A stretch of DNA of 64,000 nt from NCBI RefSeq assembly GCF_004363235.1, contig NZ_SNYW01000008.1, forward strand, positions 62,001 to 126,000, in the 5' to 3' direction. Each line of letters starts with the position of its first letter. Positions within the stretch are counted from its first letter, which is position 1. The translations under genes and the position numbers were made by a program. Positions 21,860 through 30,367 of this stretch are shown here, one piece after another. The notes beneath the pieces were generated by a model. It saw only the letters and a list, made by a program, of their open reading frames with translations, did not search any database and was not told where the DNA came from. Source of the stretch: Dongia mobilis. GTDB lineage: Bacteria; Pseudomonadota; Alphaproteobacteria; Dongiales; Dongiaceae.

Positions 21860-21994
21860 TGTCTGGCGGACCGCATTGATCCGCGCATCGGCATGCGGCA
21901 ACATCCGGCGGACTTGCCGCCGGATGCCAGGCTCCGCTATCTGGGCCTGATGCCGCAATCGGCCGCCTGAATCCATTGCCGAAGGAACACCTCC

Positions 21995-22426
21995 ATGCCG
22001 CTCAAGAAGATCCTCTGCGCCGTTGATGACTCCAAGGTGACGAAGGCGGTCGCCTCCTGCGCCGTCGAGATCGCCGCGGGTTCCGGTGCCACGCTCACCT
22101 TCCTCTCGGTCGAGACGATGGCAGCACGGCTGCGCCGGGCACATTTCTGGGACCCGCGCCGGCTGGATGCCGCCGATGCGGCGCGGCACAAGGGCTTCGC
22201 CCCGGCCCTCAAGGCGGCGAAGGCACAAGGCTTCGACGGCTTCGACTGTGTCAGCGTGCTTGGCAGCGACGTGGCCGATGCGATCATCGCCTATGCCGAC
22301 AAGATGAAGGCCGACCACATCGTCATCGGCACCCATACCACCAGCCAGCTCGCCCGCATCTTCGTCGGCTCGGTCGCCACCGCCGTCCTCTCTCATGCGC
22401 GGGCGCCGGTCACGGTGGTGAAATAG
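21995..22426 (+). CDS. Universal stress protein (UspA family), copy 1
   Basis: 143 residues. A single UspA domain begins KKILCAVDDSKVTKAVA and ends DKMKADHIVIGTHTTSQLARIFVGSVATAVLSHARAPVTVVK-like. The ATP-binding G-2X-G-9X-G(S/T) element appears as GTHTTSQLARIFVGS in altered form. A strong SD-like GAAGGAACACC precedes the ATG. It has a paralogue of the same length 185 bp downstream. The function is inferred only as stress or nucleotide-binding. Confidence 0.88.
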   Translation: MPLKKILCAVDDSKVTKAVASCAVEIAAGSGATLTFLSVETMAARLRRAHFWDPRRLDAADAARHKGFAPALKAAKAQGFDGFDCVSVLGSDVADAIIAYADKMKADHIVIGTHTTSQLARIFVGSVATAVLSHARAPVTVVK

Positions 22427-22611
22427 AAGCGGCGCGTTTTACCTGCCGCGTTTTTTTCGTCGATTTTCCGGTCGAGTTCTCCGCGACCGACGCAAACTGC
22501 TCCCCAATCGGCGCCGCCCCGATCCGGCGTTTGATCTGGCGCAAGGATTGCGGATTTGCGGGCTGCAATTATAATCCCAGGCAACAAAGATAAACCGGAG
22601 GAAACAAAACC

Positions 22612-23043
22612 ATGGCCATCAAGAACATTCTCTGCGCGGTGGACGGCTCCAAGAATACCGGGCGGGTGGCGGAATGCGCCATCGACCTGGCCCGCGCCAC
22701 CGGCGCCAAGCTGGTATTCCTCAATATCGACATCGTGCCGGCCCGCACGCGCCGCACCTATTTCTGGGATGCCGAGCTGATGAACGCGGCCGACGCCCAG
22801 TCGCACAAGCAATTGGCGCTCGCCGCCAAGGCCGCCCGGGCAGCCAAGTTCGACGCCTTCACCTGCGTCAGCGCCACCGGCCACAACGTGGCCGATGCCA
22901 TCGTCGCCTATGCCGACAAGATGAAGGCCGACCACATCGTCATGGGCACCCATACCACCAGCGAGCTTGCCCGCATCTTCATGGGCTCGGTCGCCACCGC
23001 CGTCGTCTCCCATGCCAAGGCGCCCGTGACGATCGTGAAGTGA
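22612..23043 (+). CDS. Universal stress protein (UspA family), copy 2
   Basis: 143 residues, same length and layout as copy 1 and highly similar in the C-terminal 50 residues (YADKMKADHIVMGTHTTSEL). The N-terminal and central parts diverge more (FLNIDIVPARTRRTYFWDAE). A GGAGG site lies upstream of the ATG. The separate 185-bp leader suggests its own promoter. It is most simply a tandem duplication followed by divergence. Confidence 0.88.
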   Translation: MAIKNILCAVDGSKNTGRVAECAIDLARATGAKLVFLNIDIVPARTRRTYFWDAELMNAADAQSHKQLALAAKAARAAKFDAFTCVSATGHNVADAIVAYADKMKADHIVMGTHTTSELARIFMGSVATAVVSHAKAPVTIVK

Positions 23044-23066
23044 CGATCGTGACGTGACGATCGTCA
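23026..23066. repeat. Three 14-bp-spaced copies of TGACGATCGT
   Basis: Copies start at 23027, 23041 and 23055. The last one completes the palindrome TGACGATCGTCA. The array covers the end of the second Usp gene and its stop codon, so the extra copies appear to have arisen by duplication of the gene end. Confidence 0.75.
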
Positions 23067-23220
23067 AACAGGCGCCATCGACAGCCGGAAATCGACAGCG
23101 GGAAATCAACAACGGAAAAGGGACGCTGCTTGTCCGGCGCCCCGGCAACGGCTAGGAAGGGGCGCCGCCTGTGGGTGGCGCATCTTTCCTTTGCCGCTTT
23201 TCCCATCCGCGACGTGATCC

Positions 23221-23853
23221 ATGCCCAACCCGATTCTCCCCGCCGGCTATTCGCCCGTGAAGCCCGGCCAAATTGCCAATGTCGTCACCTGCCTCGAGAT
23301 GCTGGCGCCGCCGCCGCAAGCCCCCGCGCATCCGGGCGACGCGGATTTCGTGCTGGAGGACTGGCGGGGGGCGAACCTCGCCGATTACCGCGACCTCTTC
23401 CGCGCCATCGGCACCGACTGGCTGTGGTATTCGCGCCTCGTCATGGCGGATGAGAGGCTGGCGGCGATTCTCGCCGACCCCCGGGTCGATCTCTATCGCC
23501 TGATGGATCGCGCCGGTCGGGTGCTCGGCCTGCTGGAACTCGATTTCCGCGCGGAAGGCGAATGCGAGCTGGCCTTCTTCGGCCTCGTCCAGGCGGCGAT
23601 CGGCAAGGGTGCCGGGCGCTTCCTGGTGGGCGAGGCGACGCGCCTCGCCTGGGCGAGGGATGTGGACGGGCGGCAGATCCGGCGCTTCTGGGTGCATACC
23701 TGCACGTTCGACCACCCGAATGCCCTCGCCTTCTACCGGAAGGCCGGCTTCAAGCCTTACGCCTTCATGGTCGAGGTGGCCGACGACCCGCGCCTCACCG
23801 GCCTGCTCCCGCGCGACGCCGCCCCGCATCTGCCGCTGATCGAGCCAGTCTGA
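23221..23853 (+). CDS. GNAT-family N-acetyltransferase
   Basis: 210 residues. The central acetyl-CoA site reads QAAIGKGAGRFLVGEATRLAW, followed by the strand RRFWVHTCTFDHPNALAFYRKAGFKPY, a typical GNAT motif A/B arrangement. The N-terminal ~70 residues are less conserved. The substrate is unknown. It is a single gene, not clearly in an operon. Confidence 0.88.
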   Translation: MPNPILPAGYSPVKPGQIANVVTCLEMLAPPPQAPAHPGDADFVLEDWRGANLADYRDLFRAIGTDWLWYSRLVMADERLAAILADPRVDLYRLMDRAGRVLGLLELDFRAEGECELAFFGLVQAAIGKGAGRFLVGEATRLAWARDVDGRQIRRFWVHTCTFDHPNALAFYRKAGFKPYAFMVEVADDPRLTGLLPRDAAPHLPLIEPV

Positions 23854-24071
23854 CTGAACTCTGCTGGTCGATCTCTCCTGATCGCCCTTTCCGGCGCAAC
23901 GACGCTCCCTTGACACTGGACCGGGCGCGGTCGCATCGTGGCGGCGCTGTCTCAATTTCCGGTCGTGGCTGGATGAACGCCGCGGTGTCCCCCCGACCCG
24001 CCGGCGCGTTTCGCGTTTGCCCGCCCCGTGCGGCAGGCGCGTCCGCCACCCGTCACCAATGGAGACCAGCC

Positions 24072-24446
24072 ATGTCCAGCGCTGTCCTGGGTCCCGTCTT
24101 CCGCAATCTCGCCAATGCCATGGAGGCCACGATCAAGGCCTTCGAAAGCGCCATCCGCGCGCTGCGCCAGAAGATCCGCGCCAACCTCAAGGGCAAGCCC
24201 AACGACCGCAGGCGCTTCGACGACGAATGGCAGAAGGCGAAGACCACCAAGTCGCGCCTGCGCGCCGCCGTGCGCGCATTGGGGCGCTTGGTCGACGATC
24301 TGGAAGATCTCGGCGATGCCGCGGCGACCGAACTCACCGATGCCGAGCGCGAACTCTGGGCCCTCATCGACCTCCTGCGCGCCCTGCAGGGGCTCGAGGA
24401 TTTGCGCGACCATTACGACGGACTCGCCAAGGGCATGGGGTATTGA
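24072..24446 (+). CDS. Small helical hypothetical protein (124 aa)
   Basis: ATG 24072 is preceded by GGAG with 7 bases spacing. The product is almost all alpha-helix or coiled coil with many Arg, Lys, Glu and Asp residues: FRNLANAMEATIKAFESAIR, a basic linker KGKPNDRRRFDDEW, then LVDDLEDLGDAAATEL and LRALQGLEDLRDHYDGLAKG. No membrane span or signal is present. No family is recognised. Confidence 0.7.
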   Translation: MSSAVLGPVFRNLANAMEATIKAFESAIRALRQKIRANLKGKPNDRRRFDDEWQKAKTTKSRLRAAVRALGRLVDDLEDLGDAAATELTDAERELWALIDLLRALQGLEDLRDHYDGLAKGMGY

Positions 24447-24595
24447 GGGAGGGGTCGCCCGGAATCCTATTTGCGCGACTTGGCCGCCACTGGTCGAATT
24501 GGCGATGGTTGTCGCGCAAAACCCACCATTGATTTCCCGATCTGCACATGCAGGCGGTGCCGCTGGCGCATAGCCGGCATCAATGGGGATCAATC

Positions 24596-24847
24596 ATGGA
24601 AATGCGAAAGACCTGTACGCGCAACAACCCGGCCGCGCCGCATCTGGTCCAGAAAAACTCCGGCAAAAGGATTCCGGCCGCGCAGGTGCAGGATGTTCGC
24701 CATGTCATCCAGGAACTGGTGCGCGAGGTGACCCACGACCTCGCCACGCGCAGCGGCAATCCCGGCGTTCTTCTCGACACGGAGCTCAATTTCGAGGCGC
24801 AGGCGCGAGTACTTCGCAATGCTTTCAACGCTAAGCTGGGTGCTTAG
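24596..24847 (+). CDS. Small hypothetical protein (83 aa)
   Basis: ATG 24596 follows a GGGGAT element. The N-terminus is basic and polar (MRKTCTRNNPAAPHLVQKN). The C-terminal half is a predicted helix pair (VQDVRHVIQELVREVTHDLA, NFEAQARVLRNAFNAKLGA). No family is recognised. It is the last gene with host-like composition before the AT-rich segment that begins about 24880. Confidence 0.55.
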   Translation: MEMRKTCTRNNPAAPHLVQKNSGKRIPAAQVQDVRHVIQELVREVTHDLATRSGNPGVLLDTELNFEAQARVLRNAFNAKLGA

Positions 24848-24971
24848 GCTTGATCTTCGCTGATCTTGGCAACGGCGGACGGTGAGACATCCGCTGTCCG
24901 TCAGCCGCAGCACCTTGCGGAGTAGGCATTTGCCTGATTCGAACCACAGCTGCTTCACGAAATTTTGCAGC

Positions 24972-25781
24972 TCACACTTGCCGCAATCGCCCCGTAATTC
25001 TCTCCTTATATGGACTCAGTTCTCTCGGCAGCTTGTCAAGGATTGCAATCATTTCAGAATCGAAATCCGAAGGCTCAATTTGATTCTTCGTCTGTAGCTC
25101 CTCAATCTTCTTCAGAGCCCTCTCGGCGTTCCAGATATACCCAATTTCTAACGCATGACTGACAACTTCCATCGAAGTTGTGAGTACATTAGCGGGAACA
25201 TCTCTTTGTTCCCACAGGAACACCTCAAACTCAGTGATCTTAAGTAGCATCTCCTTTTCCAACTTCGAATTGCGATCTCTAAGTGAAGCAACTCGCTTTT
25301 GAATTTCCTGTAACTCCTTAGAGACCGAAGCGATCTTTCCTTCAACTGAATTTGTAATAGCAGAGTCAATCGCGGCCATATGTATTTCATGAAGCTTCTG
25401 CAAGTCGCCGCGAATTTCCGCAGCTTTGCTCTGAACTTCAGCCAGCAGAACTGAACTCAAAGCTTGTTTATCTCGCTCATACACCCGGTAATTTGTAAAC
25501 CAACTATAGCCGACCAACGCCACCATCGTGCCAGCTACAACCCCCAATGCCCAATAGACTGTAGCAATCATTCGATCATTTGACTGACCTAAGATTGCGA
25601 ACCACTGTTGTATCAGAGCGTCATTCTCAATTGATGAGGTATTTTGCTTATCGACTGACAGCCCCTCCGTTGAGCTCATGTTAGATTCATCGGCAACCTG
25701 TGCTTTAGCGGTTACCAAAAAAGAAACCGTTGTAAAGAAGAGCAAACTCCAGAAAATAAAAAAGGCACGGACCAGTTTCAC
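24972..25781 (-). CDS. AT-rich membrane-anchored coiled-coil protein
   Basis: 269 residues from GTG 25781, with GGAG 7 bases upstream. It has a signal peptide (FFIFWSLLFFTTVSFLVTAKA, cleavage near 27), one membrane span at 71-95 and a long cytoplasmic or periplasmic coiled coil (~100-190: EVQSKAAEIRGDLQKLHEIH, KELQEIQKRVASLRDRNSKLE). No family is recognised. Base composition and codon use are clearly more AT-rich than all neighbours, which suggests horizontal acquisition. It lies just downstream of the comM 3' part on the same strand. It could be a small anti-phage or envelope gene, but nothing proves this. Confidence 0.8.
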   Translation of the reverse strand: MKLVRAFFIFWSLLFFTTVSFLVTAKAQVADESNMSSTEGLSVDKQNTSSIENDALIQQWFAILGQSNDRMIATVYWALGVVAGTMVALVGYSWFTNYRVYERDKQALSSVLLAEVQSKAAEIRGDLQKLHEIHMAAIDSAITNSVEGKIASVSKELQEIQKRVASLRDRNSKLEKEMLLKITEFEVFLWEQRDVPANVLTTSMEVVSHALEIGYIWNAERALKKIEELQTKNQIEPSDFDSEMIAILDKLPRELSPYKERITGRLRQV

Positions 25782-25805
25782 TTAACGTCTCCTGTGTCAA
25801 ACTCC

Positions 25806-25821
25806 TGCTGAACGTTCAGCA
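25806..25821. promoter_or_regulatory. 16-bp perfect palindrome between comM and the AT-rich gene
   Basis: TGCTGAACGTTCAGCA is its own reverse complement. It sits 24 bp upstream of the GTG start of the AT-rich gene and 9 bp from the comM stop. No T run follows on either strand, so an operator or a recombination scar fits better than a terminator. Confidence 0.55.
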
Positions 25822-25830
25822 TGCGTAGAA

Positions 25831-27252
25831 CTAAGCCGCCCTTGCCGGCGCCACGCGGCGGTAGCCGAGTGCTTCGGCGATGTGCAGCGCGCGGACGTCC
25901 TCGCTGCCCGCGAGATCGGCCAGCGTGCGGGCGACGCGCAGGACGCGGTGATAGCCGCGGGCGGAGAGGCGGAATTTCTCGATGGCCTGCGTCAGCAGCC
26001 GGCGGCCTTCGGCATCGGGGGCGGCGAGGTTTTCGAGGAGGTCGCCATCGGCTTCGGCATTGGTGCGGATGTTGAGCTCGGCATAGCGCGCCGCCTGGCA
26101 GGCGCGGGCGGCGGCGATGCGCGCCGCCACCTGCGCGCTCCCTTCCGCCGGCGGCGGCAAAGTGAGGTCGGCGGCCGAGACCGCCGGCACGTCGACATGG
26201 AGATCGATGCGGTCGAAGATCGGCCCCGAGATGCGCGCCTGGTAATCGGCGGCACATTTCGGCGCCTTGCCGCAGCCCAGCGCGGGATCGCCGAGATGCC
26301 CGCAGCGGCAGGGGTTCATCGCCGCCACCACCTGCACGCGGGCCGGATACGTGACATGCGCATTGGCGCGGGCGATGGAGACGCGGCCCGTCTCCATCGG
26401 CTGGCGCAACGCCTCCAGGGTGCTGCGCTGGAATTCCGGCAGCTCGTCGAGGAAGAGGATTCCGAGATGGGCGAGGCTGATCTCCCCCGGCCGCGCCCGC
26501 AAACCACCACCCACCAGCGCCGGGAGCGAGGCCGAATGATGCGGGTCGCGAAAGGGCCGGCGCCTCAGCAGCTTGCCCTCGGAAAGATTGCCGGCGAGGG
26601 AATGGATCATGGTGACTTCCAGCGCCTCGGCCGGCGAGAGCGGCGGCAGCAGTCCGGGGAGGCGCTGCGCCAGCATGGATTTCCCCGAGCCCGGCGGACC
26701 CACCATCAAGAGATTGTGCCCGCCCGCCGCCGCGATCTCGAGCGCGCGCTTGGCGCTCTCCTGGCCCTTGATGTCCCTAAGGTCGAGCGCCTGGCCCTCA
26801 TCCGCGGCGATTCTCGGCTCCGGCGGGCTCAGCAGCTGCTCGCCCTTGAGGTGATGGATGAGGGCGAGGAGATTGGCGGGTGCCAGCACCTCGATCTCGC
26901 CCGCCCAGGCCGCCTCGCCACCCTGCGCCCGGGGGCAGATGAGGCCGAGATCCGCCGCCGCGGCATGAAGCGCCGCCGGCAGCACGCCGGCCACACTGGC
27001 GACCGAGCCGTCGAGGCCAAGCTCGCCCAGCACCACATAGGGCTCCAGCGCCTTCGCCTCGATCACCCCCATGGCGGCGAGCAGGCCGAGGGCGATGGGC
27101 AAATCGAAATGAGAGCCCTCTTTCAGAAGATCGGCCGGGGCGAGATTCACCGTGATGCGTTTGGGCGGCAGCGCCAGGCCGATCGCCGTCAGGGCGGCGC
27201 GCACCCGCTCGCGACTCTCCCCCACCGCCTTGTCCGGGAGACCGACGAGGGT
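25831..27252 (-). pseudogene. comM: comM (Mg-chelatase-like helicase), 3' part cut off by the island
   Basis: 470 native codons remain, from VGLPDKAVGESRERVRAAL onwards, ending at TAG 25831. The ChlI-like N-terminal domain, AAA+ domain (Walker A GPPGSGKS, Walker B LFLDELPEF, arginine-rich RVQVVAAMNPCRCGH) and C-terminal domain (YHRVLRVARTLADLAG) are intact. The first 33 codons are 5.6 kb away at 32809-32907. Codons ahead of the junction here are island DNA; a TTG at 27276 could in principle start a truncated protein. ComM is a branch-migration helicase of natural transformation; its loss would impair that process. Confidence 0.93.
27248..27252. other. Attachment-site core, comM-3' side
   Basis: AGGGT shared with 32810-32814. 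On the minus strand the comM sequence resumes after it as ACCCTCGTCGGTCTCCCG, coding for TLVGLP. GAGACC at 27268-27273 lies 15 bp inside the element. Confidence 0.8.
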
Positions 27253-27445
27253 CCATGTCAAGCCCTGGAGACCCAAAATGACAGGGTAGAACGAGTCTAA
27301 AGGAGAAGGTCACAGTCACCGAGAGTGGTCGGGGTCGAATGACGACGCCTTAGACAAATGAAATCACCCCCCTCTGCATCGGCCAAGGCAACTTCCCGCT
27401 AGCGAGGGGGGGCGGGGGAATCCATATGCGCACGGAGGGAAATAC

Positions 27446-27649
27446 ATGCTCGCGAATCACAGTCCCATTTTAAAGCGGGGATTCATCGGCTTCTGGGCAA
27501 CTCTAATGCTTACCGTTACTTCGTCTCGGGCTTTTGCTTCTTGTTGGGGAAAAGCGTGTGATGACGACCTTCGCATGGGTGCATTCGGGGCGATCCTTAC
27601 AGTCGTCATGTTGCTGGTCGGGCTGTTTCTCCATCTGCGCGATAGGTAG
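27446..27649 (+). CDS. Small membrane protein of the island (67 aa)
   Basis: GGAGGG lies 6 bases before ATG 27446. There are two hydrophobic segments, residues ~12-31 (GFIGFWATLMLTVTSSRAFA, which may be a signal peptide ending at ASC) and ~46-63 (FGAILTVVMLLVGLFLHL), separated by CWGKACDDDLRMG. No family is recognised. It reads outwards to the restriction-modification genes, but 340 bp separate them. Confidence 0.6.
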   Translation: MLANHSPILKRGFIGFWATLMLTVTSSRAFASCWGKACDDDLRMGAFGAILTVVMLLVGLFLHLRDR

Positions 27650-27991
27650 CTGCCAGCCGTCAGCTTTGGCGAGGATTCGAAAAGTCGTTAGCCAATTACA
27701 CTCTGCCACCTTGGCGAAAGCGTTGGTATCTCGGGGAAACCGCACGAGCACGAGATAATTCCTTACGATGAACCTGGAAATCTTGTCAGTCCAAGCATTT
27801 AGTCGCAACCGACCAATCGCTCGGACTCTTGACTTCTTGGGCGTAGAGCGCACCCTATTCTCCGAGTCGCGTGCGCGTCGGGGAGAGGCTATTCCACACA
27901 CCGTTCCACTGCCGGACATAGTACCGGAGGGGGAAGGAGTCCCTGGTGAATCGCGGCGGTCGGACAGACTACTGCCTATAGAGGAGCAATC
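27650..27991. other. 342-bp stretch upstream of the methyltransferase
   Basis: Open frames exist on both strands (for example plus 27768-28091, minus 27503-28012), but they are low-complexity, overlap real genes and lack good ribosome binding sites. A promoter for the restriction-modification pair is expected here. No C-protein (controller) gene is visible. Confidence 0.5.
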
Positions 27992-28900
27992 ATGCATACC
28001 AACGGCGCGCAACGACGGAACGATTCCCGGATTGCCTGTCGCGACAACCTCTCGTTCATGCGTTCGTTGGCGGATGAGTCAATGCGGCTGATTGTTACGT
28101 CACCGCCGTACAATATCGGGAAGTCATATGAAACCCGAATCACGTTGGACGACTACATTGCGGGCCAGGATAAGGTCATAGGCGAATGCGTCCGATTGCT
28201 CGACAAGCAGGGTTCTCTGTGCTGGCAGATTGGGAATCACGTTCAAGGGGGCGAAATTTTCCCGTTGGATGTCGTTCTTTATCCCATCTTCCGCAAATAC
28301 AATTTGAAGCTCCGAAACCGAATTGTCTGGCACTTTGAGCACGGACTGCATTGCTCGAAACGCCTCTCGGGTCGCTACGAAACCATTATGTGGTTCACGA
28401 AGTCAGATGACTACGTATTCAACCTCGATGCTATTAGAGTGCCGCCCAAGTATCCTGGGAAGAAGTACTATAAAGGCCCGAAGGCGGGCCAACTGTCCTG
28501 TAATCCTCTCGGCAAGAACCCTGGTGACGTATGGATTTTTCCGAACGTTAAAAACAACCATGTTGAAAAGACCATTCACCCCTGCCAGTTCCCGGTCGAA
28601 TTAGTCGAACGTCTCGTCCTATCACTTACGGAACCGGGTGACGCAGTGCTCGATCCTTATATGGGCGTGGGTTCGTCAGCGGTTGCCGCCGAGATGCACG
28701 GGCGGGCGGGGTATGGTTGTGACGTCGTTAAAGAGTACGTTGAGATCGCGAAAGACCGATTGAAGCAGCTTAGGAACAAGACACTGAAGACGCGCCCCAT
28801 GACTCGTCCGGTTTACGATCCGGCAAAGCCTCGTGGCGGACAACCTGACATGGATCGAGAAGACAATGTCGTGTCGATGGCGGCGATGGCCGCAGAATGA
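27992..28900 (+). CDS. Type II DNA methyltransferase, beta class, probably N4-cytosine
   Basis: 302 residues, with AGGAG 5 bases before ATG 27992. The catalytic motif IV reads TSPPYNIG (residues 36-43) and comes before the SAM motif I region (LDPYMGVGSSAVAAEMHGR, near 220-240), the order of the beta class. SPPY is typical of N4-cytosine enzymes, whereas N6-adenine enzymes usually have DPPY. Its stop codon overlaps the start of the endonuclease gene (ATGA at 28897-28900). It would protect DNA from the partner nuclease. The C-terminal ~35 residues are low-complexity. Confidence 0.9.
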   Translation: MHTNGAQRRNDSRIACRDNLSFMRSLADESMRLIVTSPPYNIGKSYETRITLDDYIAGQDKVIGECVRLLDKQGSLCWQIGNHVQGGEIFPLDVVLYPIFRKYNLKLRNRIVWHFEHGLHCSKRLSGRYETIMWFTKSDDYVFNLDAIRVPPKYPGKKYYKGPKAGQLSCNPLGKNPGDVWIFPNVKNNHVEKTIHPCQFPVELVERLVLSLTEPGDAVLDPYMGVGSSAVAAEMHGRAGYGCDVVKEYVEIAKDRLKQLRNKTLKTRPMTRPVYDPAKPRGGQPDMDREDNVVSMAAMAAE

Positions 28901-29631
28901 AGTTGTCGGTCTACAGCTATCGATACGCGCAGGAAATCCTCGAACACCCAAACAATGTGGGCGCCTGGAACGAGATCAAGTCGGTTCTTCAGGAGGCGCC
29001 GGTCTTTATCTATCCGGGGAAAAGCACCAAGAGCAAAAAGCTCAAAATCGTTCAGCAGCTAATGAACACCTATTTCGACAGGCGCTTCGCTGTTGATCTT
29101 GGGTGGAAGTATCATCCGCTCGCTACCGCAATTAAAAACTCCAACTTGGCAGCGGACTTCCAGAAGCAATTCGGGAACCTCACCATTCAGGCTGAAATTC
29201 AGTTCGGCAACATGGCACGGTGGTACTCCGATATCTTCAAGCTACAGGCGGCATATTCCAACTCGCTTATTCAGCTTGGGTTGCTTGTCGTGCCAATGGC
29301 CGAAATGGCTAAGGTAACAGACTCCAACGTGGCGCAGTTCGAGCGAGCTTCTCGTGAACTACCAGCGGCAAATCTGTCGATCACACTGCCAATCATGTTG
29401 GTCGGGCTTGAACAGGATGCTCACACGCCGGAAGTAGACGTTCGCGAGTGCGCTTTCGCAAGCCTCAAGGATATCGTCGGCAAGGGGAACACTGAGAATC
29501 GCTGGCGAATCATCAATGGTTATCTCGCGGGCGTACCAATGAAGGACATTGGGCCTCACAGCCCAACAGGCCCCATGCTAGAAACCGCACCCGAGGAAGA
29601 GGAAGAAGAAGCGAGCGGTAGCGCACCTTAG
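28897..29631 (+). CDS. BglII/BstYI-like type II restriction endonuclease
   Basis: 244 residues overlapping the methyltransferase by ATGA. Central motif AEIQFGNMARWYSDIFKLQ contains Glu100-x-Gln102, the ExQ active-site variant known from BglII (where Asp84, Glu93 and Gln95 bind metal). Asp87 in AADFQKQFGN may be the partner acid, although its spacing to Glu100 is 13 rather than 9. Coupling with an SPPY (N4-cytosine) methyltransferase also fits a BglII-type system. A GATC-centred site such as AGATCT or RGATCY is therefore a reasonable guess. The C-terminus is acidic (EEEEEE-like). Confidence 0.78.
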   Translation: MKLSVYSYRYAQEILEHPNNVGAWNEIKSVLQEAPVFIYPGKSTKSKKLKIVQQLMNTYFDRRFAVDLGWKYHPLATAIKNSNLAADFQKQFGNLTIQAEIQFGNMARWYSDIFKLQAAYSNSLIQLGLLVVPMAEMAKVTDSNVAQFERASRELPAANLSITLPIMLVGLEQDAHTPEVDVRECAFASLKDIVGKGNTENRWRIINGYLAGVPMKDIGPHSPTGPMLETAPEEEEEEASGSAP

Positions 29632-29709
29632 ACCACCGATTTACGATCAGCGCCCATTTTACCTGCTTCGCCGCCGCTGCTTCCACAATGTGGGCTTTGC
29701 TGTCGCCCT

Positions 29710-30096
29710 CTAAGCTGCCGATTTCTCTTCCGATGCCGTTACGGCTGGGCGTCTGGAATATCCCCGTCCGACCGTTAGGTTGTCCCGTCGAAGATTGAGG
29801 CCGTTGCCGTCGTGGTACGTGACGCGCTGGCCCCTCTTGGCTTGGGTGAGAAGGCGGGCGATGGGAACTTTCCGGCCATCAACCCACCCGACCACATAGA
29901 GGTGCCCCTGCCCATCGCTGTTCAAGCATGGGCGGACGATGCCGAATTGGTCGCGGAGGGCCGCGAGGTCAGCGGCGTAAATCTGGAACGATCCACCTTC
30001 GACCTCTACGATTGCCACCTTCCGCCCATTGGGGCTGCTGAAGAGGCGGTAGGGGGCAGGGGAACGGGGTCGGAAGGTTCGATTTGGATGGGTCAT
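29710..30096 (-). CDS. HNH-like protein of the island
   Basis: 128 residues from ATG 30096, preceded by AGGA. Residues ~95-112 read VTYHDGNGLNLRRDNLTVG, which matches the second half of an HNH or AP2/HNH homing-type nuclease (D-H-x-D-G-N-x-x-x-N-x-R-x-x-N-L), but Tyr replaces the first acidic residue before His. The N-terminal part is beta-rich (KVAIVEVEGGSFQIYAADLAAL). It may be a DNA-binding or nuclease accessory protein, or a decayed homing endonuclease. It is convergent with the endonuclease gene. Confidence 0.65.
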   Translation of the reverse strand: MTHPNRTFRPRSPAPYRLFSSPNGRKVAIVEVEGGSFQIYAADLAALRDQFGIVRPCLNSDGQGHLYVVGWVDGRKVPIARLLTQAKRGQRVTYHDGNGLNLRRDNLTVGRGYSRRPAVTASEEKSAA

Positions 30097-30240
30097 AGAG
30101 GGTCCTGTCAGGAATGAGTCCTCGCTGCCCGTGCGGGAGTCGCTGGGCAGGGGGTGCGTTGTTTCGGGTAGGGGTGGTGCGGAAGCGCCCAGAGGCCGCC
30201 AGAGGAGTCCTGAGGGGCCGTTGTGGCGTTGGTTAGTCTA

Positions 30241-30339
30241 GGGGCCACGGGTTGGTATCGAGCAACCCTTCCAAGGCCCCCAGCACTAACGCCGCCTGAA
30301 GCCCAGCGAGATTACCCCCAGGTCAGAACTGGGGGTAAT
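30241..30339. other. Two strong hairpins in the island
   Basis: Hairpin 1 has outer arms GGGGCC (30241-30246) and GGCCCC (30275-30280) and inner arms GGGTTG (30249-30254) and CAACCC (30263-30268). Hairpin 2 has ATTACCCCCAG (30311-30321) paired perfectly with CTGGGGGTAAT (30329-30339) around a 7-base loop. They lie just beyond the stop of the minus-strand gene at 30368. No T run follows, so simple intrinsic termination is not supported. Confidence 0.6.
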
Positions 30340-30367
30340 GGTGGAGGAGGGGTTGGCGGGACGCTCT

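Noticed and set aside
27281-27288. ACAGGGTA at the left end (also at 32808-32815) as the attachment core
   Set aside because: Using it as the joint would place a stop codon and foreign residues between comM MPAFTL and VGLPDK. Only the AGGGT at 27248 restores ComM.
27503-28012. 169-codon minus-strand ORF in the island
   Set aside because: It overlaps the small membrane gene and the methyltransferase start, has low-complexity Ser/Arg content and lacks a ribosome binding site.
27768-28091. 107-codon ORF before the methyltransferase
   Set aside because: It overlaps the methyltransferase start in another frame and shows no family features. A controller protein was looked for here and not found.
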